A stretch of DNA of 64,000 nt from Rhyacophila brunnea (GCA_022495005.1 JAGYXB010000687.1:1612001-1676000), one strand, 5' to 3'; shown: positions 10,625 through 23,195, numbered from the stretch's first letter. Notes: a model not told the origin generated them from the letters alone. Program-made: numbers and translations.

Positions 10625-11218
10625 CTAGTTCTGTTTATGCCGTAGAAATATGAATCCAGTGTTTGTCGATACTAGTAGGTAAGCCATAATCTACTTACCT
10701 ATAATGCGTGTCCACAGCAATGTTCGATCATTTTTCAATGAGAATAGTATTTTCCCTACAGTTAGTGTTAGATTGAAACCAAATTGGTTCCCGATAATAT
10801 GTCATTATGTTCTTTATAGGTAAAACTTTATGCAAAATTGGTAGCGCATAATATGTTGAAAAACACTGTAATAGATGTATGTACAAACAGGTAAACTAAT
10901 ACGCTATGTACCTTTTACCACAAACTTCTGTTCAAATAAAAATATCTGCCTATTATTTTGTTAATACAAATTCACACCTATCTGTCACAATTCAGTTAAA
11001 AACATCTTACCAATTTGTAGTGTTATTATTTCTGATCAAACGTTTTGGAAAATTCTTTCCATTATTTTAAACACTATTTTTTAATAACACTCTAGGTATA
11101 ATTGTTGTGTAGTGTGGTTTTATTTAGTGTTTCATTAACATTTTTGTGCCTTATTATACATACTATGTCGATGTACATTTCTGACAATATTATTATATCT
11201 TCTTCTTCTTCCACGGCG

Positions 11219-11760
11219 CTACATCCAAGGGTGGGATTTGGCCTCCTCCAACAGCTCCCTCCACCTGTCCCTATCCAGTGTGGCCGCTTTACAATTTGGT
11301 ACCCCCAGAATACGGCAGTCACTAGCAGCTCCATCTAACCAGCGAATCTTTGGCCTCCCTCTTCTTCCACGTCCTATTGGACTGCTGGACATCACTCTCT
11401 TTGCCGGTTCATTGTCATTCATACGGTGCACATGACCTAGCCATCGCAGTCTCCCAATCTTAATTGATTGAACTGCGCTGCAATCTTCGTACAGCCCGTA
11501 GAGCTCAGCATTATATCTTCTCCTCCAATTGGTGCCATCCCTGATCGGTCCATATATACGGCGGAGAATTTTTCTTTCAAAGATGTTCAGGGCTCGTTCA
11601 TTTCGCAGAGTTAATATCCAGGTTTCCGATGCGTAGGTGAGCACTGGCTTTACAAGTGTCTTGTAAAGAGTGCTTTTAGTTCGGCGAGATAGTAAGCGGG
11701 ACTTAAAATGTCTTAACAGAACAAAGTAACATTTATTCGCAGACATGATTCTCAGATACC
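11219..11760 (-). pseudogene. RTE-type retrotransposon, 3' end of the reverse transcriptase ORF (copy 2)
   Basis: Same protein end as the copy at 9317-9793 and in the same orientation. It differs at only a handful of residues over about 140 (for example ETWILT for ETWTLT, MNDNEP for MNGNEP, VPNCKA for VPNWKA). It extends about 20 residues further upstream (ANKCYFVLLRHFKSRLLSRR), so it is a separate, slightly longer 5' truncation rather than a tandem duplication of the first. It ends at EEAKSHPWM followed by a stop. A TCTTCTTCTTCTTC tract replaces the ATC tail. Confidence 0.88.
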
Positions 11761-11806
11761 CAAGTGTGAATTTCATAAAAATCATTATGTATATAATAAT
11801 TATCAA

Positions 11807-12290
11807 TCATCAATCGTTAAAAAAACACATGCAAAATTTGAATCATCTATAATTAAAAATATTCACGTTCAACAAGTAAATATTGACTTCCCAATTATTG
11901 TAATTAGTATTGTTTGTAAAAATATACACACTAAAATAAGCACTGGGGACGCAAATTAACTACGTAACATATTATTACGTACCTTCGAAACATATTTTAA
12001 TTATTTTAAATAGCTAAAGAATTAATAGTTGCTTTATTATTTCCTGCGAATCGGTAATTTAAATTGGAAAGAGACCTCATTCTGTATGGCGTAAGTATAT
12101 AATATATTTTGCACATTTTCCTAACGTTAAAAATACTATTTTGGATGATTGATCATTCCAAGATATGTTAAACAACAACTCATAATGGTTCAGTATTATA
12201 TTATGGATAGGGTTTAAGATTATTCTAACATTTTATCGATGACTTTCTTAATATTGTTTATTACTCTAAAGATTATGTAGGTGGTATGAC
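11807..12290. other. No gene recognised
   Basis: AT-rich sequence without motifs I can support on either strand. Confidence 0.4.
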
Positions 12291-12291
12291 T

Positions 12292-12586
12292 TTAGGAGCA
12301 ACGAGGACATAAGAGAACGCACCAAGCAGCTTCTCATCATGCTGAAAGTGAAGAGGCGACGTTGGACCTGGCTCGGCCACGTGCTGCGGATGCCAGAAGA
12401 GAACTTCAACCTGGCTTGCCTGTCTTCAAGCCGACCGGATTCCGGCGTCCTGGAAGGCCGCTAAATACAATCTACAGAGTGTATACGGCGGAGCTACGGG
12501 ATGCTGGTTTGACCTGGAACGAAGCAAGAAGACTGGCGAGCGACAGGGATTCTTGGAGGCGCGTGGTGTCCATATGCTCCAGTTAA
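12292..12586 (+). pseudogene. LINE reverse transcriptase, C-terminal fragment with a frameshift
   Basis: The + strand reads RERTKQLLIMLKVKRRRWTW then LGHVLRMPEENFNLACL in one frame. It continues in another with RRPGRPLNTIYRVYTAELRD, AGLTWNEARRLASDRDSW and RRVV. This is the usual end of a non-LTR retrotransposon ORF2 (GHVxRMP, GRPxxxW-like, LTWxEAxxLAxDRxxW). The frame change near 12420-12440 marks decay. The family differs from the RTE copies at 9.3 and 11.2 kb. Confidence 0.8.
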
Positions 12587-12739
12587 GGGGCGGATATGGC
12601 CAAAGAAAGAAGAAGATTATGTAAAGACATAAAAAAGTCAAATTAATCAAGACATAATAAGAAAATTAAGAGGATTTTATTTCTCCAAAATATCACAGAT
12701 ATCACTCGGAATAATTATATAAACAATAATTGTTGGGAC

Positions 12740-12930
12740 AGTTAACACATATTACCCGATTTCAAATGCGTCCCATTAGTATCTCCAATTGGATAAAAAA
12801 ACAATTGGAGATTCTTTGGAATCACGTAAGACGTGTTAACTGTGTTACTTAATTGCATTAATTGACAGCTCGCGGTTAACGCTGTTATAGGCGACCGTGT
12901 TAAAAAATATCACGCTGGACAGTTAACTTC
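12740..12930. repeat. Small hairpin with GGACAGTTAAC blocks
   Basis: GGACAGTTAAC occurs at both ends of this interval. In the middle TCTCCAATTG and CAATTGGAGA form a 10-bp stem with a short loop (about 12781-12812). Possibly a decayed TIR element; the boundaries are not secure. Confidence 0.35.
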
Positions 12931-13383
12931 CCGGGATAACTGCCTGAATACGACATATTATCATATGTATCACATTTTTATTGATTTTTGAGTGATATTA
13001 GAATAAATAGCTCTGTAGGAGCAAAATTGGCCAGACGGGGAATTTAGCAATACCAATTGCCCACCCACCATAGGAGAAATTTAAATTTTAGTAAATGTAG
13101 ATACCTTTCGAAAAATGGCAAATGACGCGGAATGTCGAAATTCATAAATATGTATTTCTTTAATGTAGGTACATCACCATCGGTCTGAATTAATCCAATG
13201 CTCAAAAAAACCTTTCCTATTCCTCTCGGCTTTGTGCGTTGTATTGCCACATATTTCCCCACAACATAACTATTTCGCTGCTCCAGTGGCGCTTAAGTCT
13301 ACCTCTTGTATACTAATAGATGACTATGTCTATAAATTAAAAAAAATATATTTTCCTGTATTAAATTGTACTTAAGTACGTTT

Positions 13384-13492
13384 TGATTTTATTTTTTGTT
13401 ATTATTATTATTATAATGTAAATCCCATGTTGTGTACGTCTTGAATTTATATTAGTTATGTCCACAATGTTTTGTATTCTTAAATAAATAAA
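13384..13492 (+). mobile_element. LINE 3' tail (5'-truncated)
   Basis: Sequence around ATGTTGTGTACGTCTTGAAT, then TTATGT...CAATGT and an AAATAAATAAAT end matches the 3' untranslated part of the LINE fragment at 59585-60053. Only the tail is present. Confidence 0.65.
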
Positions 13493-13595
13493 TCTCTGCC
13501 TCCCTTTTGGGCTGTTTCCGTAGAAAAAATACTATCCATGTCATAATGTTTAGACTTTCACGGTTAGGTATTTGTTAAGTATCGTAGTTATAGAT

Positions 13596-13685
13596 TTATG
13601 GGGTTTCGCTGTGTGTATACACAGTGAAACCCTTCCTTCTTCCTTCTTTTCTCAACGTTTTGAGCCATTTTCAAGAGATATGCTA
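13596..13685 (+). repeat. Diverged single arm of the 26.4 kb palindrome family
   Basis: CAGTGAAACCCTTCCTTCTT then TCAACGTTTTGAGCC and TTTTCAAGAGATA match, with changes, the left arm of the palindrome at 26336-26505. The second arm is not found here. A local hairpin (GGGTTTC...GAAACCC) lies at its left. Confidence 0.55.
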
Positions 13686-13699
13686 TAATGAAGTATGGT

Positions 13700-15240
13700 G
13701 TAGGTACATGAATGCGAACGTCACTCTAAGAATGTCAAAAGGAATCCGATTAGCTGAGAGCAAATGTTGGTAAGAGTAATTTGCTGTATCGTATGAACAA
13801 AAGAAGAAGAACACGCGTTGAAACCCCAGAAATGTATAAATACGATAAAATAGTATCTACATATTGAAAAAATGTATTACCTTTTCAAAATTATGTAAGG
13901 CCAATAAAATTATTATCCATGCAACTTATATTGAATTAAGTAAATAAGCTTAGAGATAAGCTCACCAAAGATGACGAATCTTCTTTTTGACACCTTTTGA
14001 GCATTTATTGCAAGATTTATATACAAAATATATAACAAAGATACTATTTTATCAGAGTTTGTATGGAAATAAAACTACTGATTCTAGTGAACCCTTTTTG
14101 CATTTTTATCTCTCTACAAGAAGGATTTTATGAACACCTTCGGTACATTACACAATTTCACGATTCCGTATACAATGTAAAATAGTAAATTATACTGTAA
14201 TTTTACGCGACATATCCGAAAAATATTGTATTTTTTTTACATTACAAAATTGTTTTCATATAAATTATCACCTGTATGTAATATACTCTTGTTGTATATT
14301 CGACATAAGAAGGTGCAACTTTACTTCTCGTCTGCAATGTATGCTGAGATGGTTAAGTATGAAAATTAATTAGACACGTACCAGAATATGTTATAACAAC
14401 GCACAAAACGTCAATGAAACATCAAACATTTATGAATAATTATTTTAATTTTGTAATCTAAGCAGGTATTTTTTTAAACTAGATAGCGATTTATCGTATA
14501 CCTACCTGCCGGTAACGATGTCACGCGCCTTACCGCATACCTATACCACAGCACAGAGCAAACAGACAACAAACATGTAGGTAATTAAAGAAAATTATTG
14601 AATCCCATCTAACACCTGGTAACCGCCGCTTACCTGCCCAGTTTCACTTTTCCAATAGCCAAAGTTACGTAACAAGATTGAGAGTAGATGATGCACTCAA
14701 AAGAGGTGACGCTGTGCGCCGAATCGGAGCTGATTATTTTAGATCAAACCTAAACCTTATTACTTTCTTAATTTTGAGCGGAAGCACTTGATTTTTTGAA
14801 TTTTAGTCTTTCGAAATATTCGACCAGTGACGTCCCGAGTGGGTAGGCAGGTCGTGCGTTGCATATGTGCTGTACATTATAATGGGCGTCGAAGGAAGGA
14901 ACGAATACAATATTACAACTTTTGAGAACAGTGACGAGTTAGTATAAAAAAATTCCGACAACATAGCTATTGTTGTATTCAGTATCGTAATACATGTTGT
15001 TATAGCGATTTTCCGCAAAGGCAATAAAATACCAAGGGTGCCTCCAAACCTGTCAGCACCGCATACCTCTACGTAGTCTTGTTACACACTTTTACTAATT
15101 GTAATATTGAGGATGACAGTGATGACACATTTTGGTATTTTTTACTATTGGTACGTTTCTGTTTGAGGGATTGTGTTATTTTCAGGGATTTTGTCATGTA
15201 TATACTTAATATTTTAAATATAATTTGTTAATTGTATAAC
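13700..15240. other. No gene recognised; possible TIR fragment at 14825
   Basis: Mostly AT-rich without motifs. CAGTGACGTCCCGAGTGGG at about 14825 matches the terminus of the element at 38803, suggesting a truncated relative, but I could not find its other end. Confidence 0.4.
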
Positions 15241-15254
15241 CAGTTTTAACTGTT

Positions 15255-15330
15255 TCGAGGCCCCCTTTTAAATCTTCTGACGAATCAGCTGCGCCGCTGC
15301 ATTCTCAGTTTGGGAAACTCTGGTTTAAAG
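15255..15330 (-). mobile_element. hAT-like element end (CAGAGTTTCCCAAACTG)
   Basis: On the minus strand it begins CAGAGTTTCCCAAACTGAG followed by GCAGCGGCGCAGCTG, a common hAT-type terminus. The inner part (GATTCGTCAGAAGATTTAAA) recurs at 22578-22605. The other end was not found. Confidence 0.5.
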
Positions 15331-15739
15331 AGTTATAATAATATATGAGTTGTTGTATCATTCGTTCATCCTGAGCAACCCTCGTTCAAAGGCGGGGAGA
15401 TAGAAAAGTAAAAAACGCATATTGCCTATTTCTGTCAATTGTATTTGATTATTTTGAAGAATCGCCACTGAACCCGAGAGCAAGGTTCTAAATTTTAACT
15501 AGAACGGTATCGAACCTGAAACCAAAGCTTTAAAAACAACATCTCGCATTGAGTTCCATAGTAAAGTTGTGTCTGAAAGGAAATAACAGTATTGTGCTAA
15601 AGCCAGCCGCCGCGTTATCTCTGCAGCTGATAGCAGATCCCACGTGTAAACAAAGATAGTGCAGATTAACAAAAAAAATCTTATCAGAGGAGAAAAAATA
15701 TTTCTTCTCTGGAAATATACATAATCAGTAATCACTATG

Positions 15740-15954
15740 CGTGTATTGAGTCTCTAGTACCGCATGCTAGCGACCAGTTGGGCACAAACCGGCTTCGATA
15801 GAGGTCGCGTCTTATAATATCGATTAATTATTATACCCAGTCGAAAATAACGCGCGAACAACGGATGTGCTGTTAAAATTGTACGAAGTTGTATTACAGG
15901 TGTGATCGTTGATCAGTTTCCTTCACGACAAAGAAATCACTAAAATTCGACAGA
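15740..15954 (+). promoter_or_regulatory. Probable 5' UTR / core promoter of the beta-subunit gene
   Basis: No in-frame coding sequence lies directly before the ATG. CTTATAATAT (about 15811) could be a weak TATA-like element and GATCAGTTTC (about 15911) an initiator-like TCAGTT. TATTACAG|GTG near 15900 could instead be a splice acceptor joining an unseen upstream leader. None of these is decisive. Confidence 0.3.
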
Positions 15955-16117
15955 ATGACGTCCAGATCCAGAAAAAGTCGCGACGAAAGCAATGGGATAA
16001 ACTATTCATTCCCGTATATGCGACAGGTAAATACAAACACAAATTGGCAGAACATGAAGCTGGCTGTGTGGGATCCGATAGATCAGTCCTTCTTGGGACG
16101 AGACGGAAAAAGTTGGG
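15955..16117 (+). CDS. nrv: Na+/K+-ATPase beta, exon 1 (cytoplasmic N terminus)
   Basis: The ATG at 15955 (A at -3) opens 54 codons plus one base. The end, WQNMKLAVWDPIDQSFLGRD then GKSW, matches the insect pattern in which a short cytoplasmic tail carries a Trp-rich motif and GRTGxSW just before the membrane helix. The first ~30 residues are polar and rich in Arg, Ser and Asn, as in other beta tails. The donor is TTGGG|GTAAGT, leaving phase 1, and it joins exon 2 to give KSW-A-QIM. A longer frame in another phase (15909-16121) overlaps but has no such match and runs through the donor. Alternative first exons occur in some insect beta genes, so other starts may exist in the long intron. Confidence 0.9.
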
Positions 16118-16649
16118 GTAAGTTTTAACAATTGCTATTATAACATTAAAAAATCAACTATTAGACCAGTAATGCGTACCATTCGTTCATCTAAAATTAC
16201 CATAATTTTATAATTATACAATAGGTAGATATGTTATTGAAAATTTAGACTTTACTGTCATTCAGAAAAATATGCCAGATAGGGTAAGAAAATAAGCTAG
16301 ATGGCAGAAGAAAATGCTAGATTTTTTTAAAATTGAAAAACTGTATAGAAACAAGCATTTCAAAAAAAAAAATGTGTCACAATTGAAAACATCGTTTTTA
16401 CAAAAACAAAGAGAAAAAAAGAATTTAGTATTTTTACAACTAATAGAATACCTAGATCGTATACTTAATTTAAAATGAACGCTTTTATAAATAAAATTAA
16501 TTTGTATGTAAAATTAAGTGTATTAATTATAAGATAATGTTGACAGGTAACACTGCCACCTGATATTTTTCCCTAGTAAGATATAAAGTACGTTAGACCA
16601 GTTTGTTGATTTTGAAGCCAATTTGGTGTAATATTGCTTTATTATGAGA

Positions 16650-16747
16650 AGTTTTAAGCTGATTGCGGTGTCGAAAAACGCTAGATGCTGATGTCCGTTT
16701 AAAAATGCTAGATATGGCAAGAAAAATGATAAGTTGGCAATACTGAA
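16650..16747 (-). mobile_element. Element end with CAGTATTGCCAACTT terminus
   Basis: On the minus strand it begins CAGTATTGCCAACTTATC, then TTTTTCTTGCCATATCTAGC and a CTAGCGTTTTTCGACACC block. The same order, CAGCGTTGCCAATTTAGCG then CTAGCATTTTTAGATA and CTAGCGTTTTTTGATGCC, is found at 38270-38385. Probably two members of one TIR family; the partner end is not clear here. Confidence 0.5.
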
Positions 16748-19700
16748 TGGAGGATATTAAACTAATTACAGGAGTCTAAACACACAGTTATGATACTTAG
16801 GATTTAAAAATAATTGTAAATAAATAATAGCGATACACAGGAAATATATACCAAATTGATTTTACTAACATACTATTTTCTAAGTTATTCAATAAATTAA
16901 TGTAATAATTAATAACAGAAAACTCAAATTGAATCATGATAGTTTAATGGCAACGTGGTTTTCCATTTCATCAATTTTCTAAATAAGATTTTCTACGCAA
17001 ACATTTTTCCGATTTCTCATACATATAAATGCTGTTTTTTTCACAATAGAACAATACAAAAAATTCCCGTATTTATTTTTTTGATTTTTAGTAATAAAAT
17101 CTTTAAATTATTGTTCGGCTTTACAATCTACGATCCAGCACTACTGCTTTTCGATTATTTTCCCTGATCATCAGTAAATTTCCTGTGGCAACATTTAGGC
17201 ACCCCAGTTTCGGTTAAGGTAATACATGCTATACACAGCCTGTCTTACTGGTGGATCCAGTGTGGTCTTTGCATATTTCACTCACGTGATTTCAGCTCCA
17301 TGGAATACATCTGGCCTATTTCCATTTTCATTGTAATCCTCAGAAATTCTTCTCGAAGGCTCTCCTTTTAAATGTAATATTTTGATAAATCTAATATTTT
17401 GATAAAACCTAACATACAAAAAAAAATAGTCAGTAAAAATATGTTTCAGATCATTATTTTGTATATTGTACATATCATGATGCATGCGTGCATTTTTATG
17501 GAAGATTTTATTTTACTTGCAAAAATATTGAAAACAGTCTATTCGTGCAAAACACACACACCAAAAACCTTCATAATGAAAATTAATATTCAAAATACAT
17601 TTTTAAATTTCCATAGCTTTCTGTATTATATTACATATATAACATATCAACAGTTACACGTAAATTGTACGTAGCTATTACATGTTGTCGTAGCACAGTT
17701 CACCGTGACCAGTCTTAAAAAAGAGGGATGGTCGTAAATCATTGAGATAAAAAATACCCGTTGTTAGTGGAGCATTGCAGATAGTAATATTCCAATTTTA
17801 TTAGATTCAATAAGAACATTAATTTTATATTAATTAGCATTAAATGTTGTACGACTTTATACTTACCAGTGCCTACCAGAATTTTATATAAATAATATAT
17901 CTACAATATGATTGTGATTGCATAGTTTAAAGTGTTTTATTTAGACATGTATTTGATCTCAATACTATACGGCCATATATTTCATCTAACAATACAACAT
18001 CTAACGGTGAACTTTGATACGGCCAACTGACTGCATACGTATAGATTTCCGGACACGAATGGATTACAACAAGCTTTCTCCATTTTTCGTGCTCATGGTT
18101 TTATTCACTCTGTCCTAAATCAATGTCTTTTAAATATATATAATATGTAAATATAGTATAACATTATTGTAATCAATCGTATCAATACATATACATACAT
18201 GGTATTTGAATAATTGAAAGGTTGTCTATTACGTAAGTAATTTTTTGTACATGGTTTTAAATTCAAGTTCAGTTTAGTGTCAATGTAAAATTATTGGTAT
18301 AAATAAACAGTAAGTCAGGAATGTTGACCGCAGAATATTTAATTACGAGACATTCTGAGCTTTATCTTCGTTGGTACACGTTTGCTTGTTTTCGAATTGT
18401 GTCGATTACACTCCATTTCTCTGGAAACATAAAATATTCAACGGCACAATAACCGAATTACGACGATATTGATATCAGAATGGAGAATGTAGGTACACTA
18501 AACTGTCGTATCAGAATAATATCACACAATATGAGAAAATCTGTGCCATGTTTGTAAAATATTATTTTCATATTTTTATCGCAAAACGCCGTCTCGTTCA
18601 ATGAACACAAAGTATTTTAAAACATATGTAGGTACTTAATTTCATTGGGGACACTTATTGATTATTTATTATCAATTTGTTGCTCAACATTTGTATATCT
18701 GCGGACCGGTGAAAATAGCAAAAATATATAGAACGCCAAAAAATTTATGTTGTATTTGTATATTGTTTTTTTTAGTGTTTAAATGCAATTTTTTTGGTAA
18801 TTTAAAATATTAGACCGTAAATATATTATATACTTAAGGGCGGACGTGCTCAGCGTGGGTCAAAATTGAGCTTTTTTTCTATTTTCAAAGCATGATCCTG
18901 GACATACCTTAAACGTTGTAGATAATTTATTTATATAATTTTGAAGCCTTATTATCCTTTATATTTATTTTAAACATTTGTTGACTGCATAAAGTATTTT
19001 TATTACATAAAATAGTATTCTTTTAAACCTCTCGCTCTAATGTTTTAGAATATAGTCATATTTCAGTACATGCATGCGCAGTGGTGTTAAGATTTTTTAC
19101 GTTTATTAATTTTTAAACGCATTTATAAAACCATTAGTATAATTTATGTCGACATTATTATAGTGAAATATTTACGATAAAAAAATATATTTTATAATCT
19201 TTTTGATCCCAAATTTGACAAGAATAAGGCATTTTATTATTCAAAAAATGGGCAAGATTAACACATTTGAAGATAATTCTAAAGATAATAATTATAAGCT
19301 ATGTCTTTGACCATTCAAGTGTGATAAACATCCTACAAACAATGATTGCTTTATAATAATTATTGACCTAAGAATAAGGTAGTGTTTTTTTGAAATACGC
19401 CATTTCTTTTGGCATTCACAACATGACATTTATAAACAAAGATATTATATAAAACAGTATTACATAAAAAAAGAGATAGATCAGTAGATAAATTAGATAG
19501 GTACAAGGAAGTACACCGGATGAGTTAAGCAGACCCTATTTTAAGAATTTATAAAACAACGTCCACCTTAACTCATTCTCGCGTAGGTGGAATATATCAA
19601 CACCCGAAGCGATTTGGTTGAACATAGTTATCGCCCTCCCAATTGGCATTACCTTGGGAGAATAACAACTGATGGTCTCTATTTCTAAGATAGTTATCAG

Positions 19701-19764
19701 GGACACACAGGTCAACACTGCCCAGAATGGCAGAGTTCTCATGTATACCTCGTATAATACAAAC

Positions 19765-19822
19765 CTCCACTCTGTGGAAGCCCATATATGATGATTTTAT
19801 TAGAATCGTACATGGTCGGAAA
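19765..19822 (+). repeat. SINE 3' fragment
   Basis: CCTCCACTCTGTGGAAGCCC, then ATATGATGATTTTATTAGAA and CATGGTCGG match the 3' part of the SINE at 31634-31871 (CTCCACTCCTTAAAGGCCC, ATGATCTTATTAGG, GGACATGGTCG). The tRNA-like head is missing. Confidence 0.55.
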
Positions 19823-20595
19823 CAACAAAGTTTAATTCTCGAGTAGGTATAAAGAGATATGTGATACAATTAAACATACACGTATTATTTTCAATAGTTA
19901 CGTCTTTATCACACATACATTGTAGGTAACATTATATTTTGTGAAAATTCAAGCGAGTTTTGTATTTATTGGGACCGTCATCAAGTCGTAAACCGAAATA
20001 ATCTTTAAAGCAGCATGTCACAATATTTTTATGTCGATTACAGTAAAGACGTATAAAATTATAGTATTTCTAAAAATACTATAGTACAGAAACATTTTTC
20101 GTAAAATCAAAATTATAGTTCTGTACTAAAAATATTATACAGATGGCAACACTGATAATATTTCTATCTCATTAATCTGTTTTGTGCAAAGAGATTGGAC
20201 TCCTTTTCCATGAAATGTATTCACATAACAAAAAACTTAAATACTTATTTAAATATGACAGATTTATATATCTTAGTAGGTAATTATTTTCCCCAGTTCT
20301 AGTTTATTGTAGCTCAGGGTGATGTATTAGTTTTGGTTTAATTATATTTGATTAAATCTAAATATACGCGAGGTTGTTATATATATCTATATAGCATCGT
20401 AAAATCGCAGGTAGCAAAATCTTAAGCTGGTTATATAGGTACGATAACTATACAGTTTTGTGCCAACTGAGGACAATTCAAATACCTAGCAATCTAAAAA
20501 ATAATTATAGGTATGTAAATTACAATTTGGACAAGATTTTTTCCTATCATCTGCACAATGCATAATATCTCATATTATATTCAGGACTTCTGAAA

Positions 20596-20600
<5 letters not shown>

Positions 20601-20626
<26 letters not shown>

Positions 20627-20808
20627 TCGTCGCTTAACAAACAACACCGCGGAAGTCAATTAATTAAATTTTTCAGGGGAAACAAAAAAACGTCTCAAAA
20701 AATTGAAAATTGATACCTTTTAACTTATTTTTTGAGACGTTTTTTGTTTCCCCTGAACATTTTTATTAATTGACTTCCGCGGTGTTGTTTCTTAAGCGAC
20801 GATATATA
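20601..20808. repeat. Foldback element with ~75-bp arms, beside a (TA)n run
   Basis: CGTCGCTTAACAAACAACAC followed by CGCGGAAGTCAATTAAT, then CAGGGGAAACAAAAAAACG, is repeated inverted at 20722-20801 with few changes and a short loop of about 20 bases. Both ends lie in TATATAT. The left flank is a TA microsatellite (about 20602-20627). Likely a foldback MITE in TA-rich DNA. Confidence 0.85.
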
Positions 20809-21834
20809 TTTTCATATATTCATATTATGTTATATCAAATGAATAATTGAATTTGTAGTAAATAAGTAAACCAGAATGAATCAATCAACTCGTGATTTAG
20901 ACGTTTTCGAATAATTTTTAATGTAGGTAGGTATTTAAATGCAACTGGAACTGCGTCATAATGCAGCAGTGTAAATAAACAATTATTCGAGTTGAGAATT
21001 GATTACTTTCAACAAACAAGCCTAAAATGCCCATTGAGAGCGAATGAGAACAAACTAATAGATATGGAAATCTTCTAATTATTAGGTATTTATAATCTTC
21101 CAAGCGAGATTCTCGAAGTCACATTATTTTTAATAATATGTCATAATTACAATCGATTTATAAACAATAATGTAAATATAAAAGACTTAGACACAATTTA
21201 GATGTGTCTCTATCTATACATACATAAAATAGGTAATGATATTAATATTGAATAATTAGTTATCAATCAACAAAACCTGATACGCAAATTATTGGATTAA
21301 TAATATTACAACGTTCTACAAATATTTTTCTTTATAAGTACAATTTTGATACTGAAGACCGAGATGAATTTATAAAAGAATTTATTCAAAATTGTTTACA
21401 CAAAGAATTCAAATTAGATTTCTGATTTAATTGACCAACATACTAAAATCATGTTCAACGAACTACAAATACGTAGGTACATATAAATAATAAAACTAAG
21501 TTAAATTAGTTAGTTAAACATTTTTTTAAATCAAATGAATACACAAGATTTTAGAAAGTAGCAATCTTGATTATAGTGCCCAGAAAGCGATGGTTATGAA
21601 TTTAAGTCCTAATTTGGTATAGGTAATAAGTAAGTTTCTGAAGTGCTACGAGAAAAAAATCGTCAATTACATATTTATATAATGACGTATTCATAACTAA
21701 AAAATGCAGTGATTTCTTAATTTCTTACCTCTCGGAAATTTGCAATTATATAAACCTATGTATTTGTTTACATTGTGTTTAGGAATATATATAACAATTT
21801 AAACTCATCGCTCAATTTTATATAGTCAGTGAGC

Positions 21835-22246
21835 CATGGCCCCCACATCCTGAACCGGGCCCCCATGCTAGGATCTTTGGCGGGCCCCCCTACTTATCTC
21901 TAAGGATAAAGGCAGTGTGATGCTCTACAGTAGCGTTTTCCGAATGTTTATGCGGTAAAATTAATGTGTATATTTAGTGTTTTTTGTTGTATATTTTAAT
22001 ACATCCATTTGAATTAAGGAGTTGTCGAGTGTCGATAGACAATTAAAATTTTTATCGTACAACCATATAATTTTATGTAATAATTTTATTGAACGGAAAT
22101 AGCGCCGTAGGCGACTTTTTTTACTATTAAAGCAAATATGTGTTGTTTGTTTATCTCACTTATCTGGTCGACTGGCCTCGCCGGGCCTCTCCTGAGCCTG
22201 GGTCCCCAGGCTAGAGCCCTGTCAGCCCCCCTTGTGGGGGGCCATG
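21835..22246 (+). mobile_element. GC-core hAT-like MITE (family C, copy 2), intact ends
   Basis: It begins CATGGCCCCCACATCCTGAA and ends TTGTGGGGGGCCATG, flanked by a perfect 8-bp duplication CAGTGAGC (21827-21834, 22247-22254). Inside are CCGGGCCCCCATGCTAGGA, the core TAGCGCCGTAGGCGACTTTT and CAGGCTAGAGCCCTGTCAGC. The GC-rich ends contrast sharply with the AT-rich surroundings. No coding capacity at 412 bp. Confidence 0.92.
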
Positions 22247-22339
22247 CAGTGAGCTATTAAGATTTCATCGATTTAGTGTATACATATTTATCAGTAGTAT
22301 TACCGTATTATCTATCTCCCGTAAGTAAACATAACAAGT

Positions 22340-22610
22340 GTGCTCTTTTTCTCTAATCTCCACAGCTTTTACATCGCACGCATATGTAATTACGAGAAGT
22401 GCGCAATGGTTGAAGACTTTAGGTTTTAGACACAGTGGGAGATCAGTTTTAAAGATATTATTTAGACGGCCAAAAACATTCCGATCCAGCTTTGTTTTGC
22501 GAATAATTTCATCGACATATCTGTCGACACGTCTTGTCCTCATCGGCGATTTTCTTAGACGCAAATGTCGCAACTGATTCGTCAGAAGATTTAAAAGGGG
22601 GCCTTCAAAT
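22340..22610 (-). pseudogene. LINE reverse transcriptase fragment (FGRLNNIFKTDLPLCLK type)
   Basis: The minus strand reads VDRYVDEIIRKTKLDRNVFG, then RLNNIFKTDLPLCLKPKVFN and HCALLVITYACDVKAVEIRE. This corresponds to the segment after the RT core in many insect non-LTR elements (…KVFNQCVLPVLTYGxE). The catalytic part and ends are missing. Sequence at 22578-22605 matches the inner part of the hAT end at 15255. Confidence 0.72.
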
Positions 22611-22879
22611 AGTTCGCGTATTTCACACAAATTGAGTACCATTATACCCAAAATATAAAAAAAGTCCCCGCAATTAACAGTAAATAACATTCGGACAGAT
22701 GCTCTACATGTACACAAAAGAACAAACTACTAAGTAATAATTATCTTTAGTTACAGGATGTGATTCTAGGAGACATATACATTGATATTTTTCTAGGTAT
22801 ATTGGCAGTTGGAATTTAAAGATTTTTTACTTATTTTTATCGTGCGGGCCTTAAAATCAGTCAATGCCTCTGGCCTCCA

Positions 22880-22912
22880 TGCACATAAATCCGCCACTGC
22901 TTGTCCCAGATA
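22880..22912 (-). mobile_element. Possible TIR-element end (CAGTGGCGGATTTATG)
   Basis: GCACATAAATCCGCCACTGC reads on the minus strand as CAGTGGCGGATTTATG, a common hAT-like terminus. The partner end was not found. Confidence 0.35.
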
Positions 22913-23153
22913 GACGTTGATCCCATAATGTACCTGCTGTTATATTATGCTGTGTACTTTACATTATTTTAGATTATATCTTCATTTATAGCATAGCGCA
23001 GTGCACGTCTTATTAAAGTACCTAATCTTATGTTTATGATACAAAAAATTCAATGCCAGAAAGATTCACCCGTTAGTGGCGTGATATTGATATGTTTCCA
23101 CTTCTTTGAATCCGAATAATACTTATATAGTCAAATAAACCAACTGTTAACGC

Positions 23154-23195
23154 AGTGGTTTCCAAACTGTTTCGTCTCGCGGCGCAATAAAATAA
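23154..23195 (+). mobile_element. Possible hAT-like left end (CAGTGGTTTCCAAACTG)
   Basis: CAGTGGTTTCCAAACTG followed by TCGCGGCGCAATAAA resembles hAT termini. I did not find the matching right end or a target duplication. Confidence 0.4.

Noticed and set aside
15909..16121. A 70-codon frame over pump exon 1
   Set aside because: It is in a different phase from the pump-like reading (KLAVWDPIDQSFLGRDGKSW) and reads through a clear GTAAGT donor.
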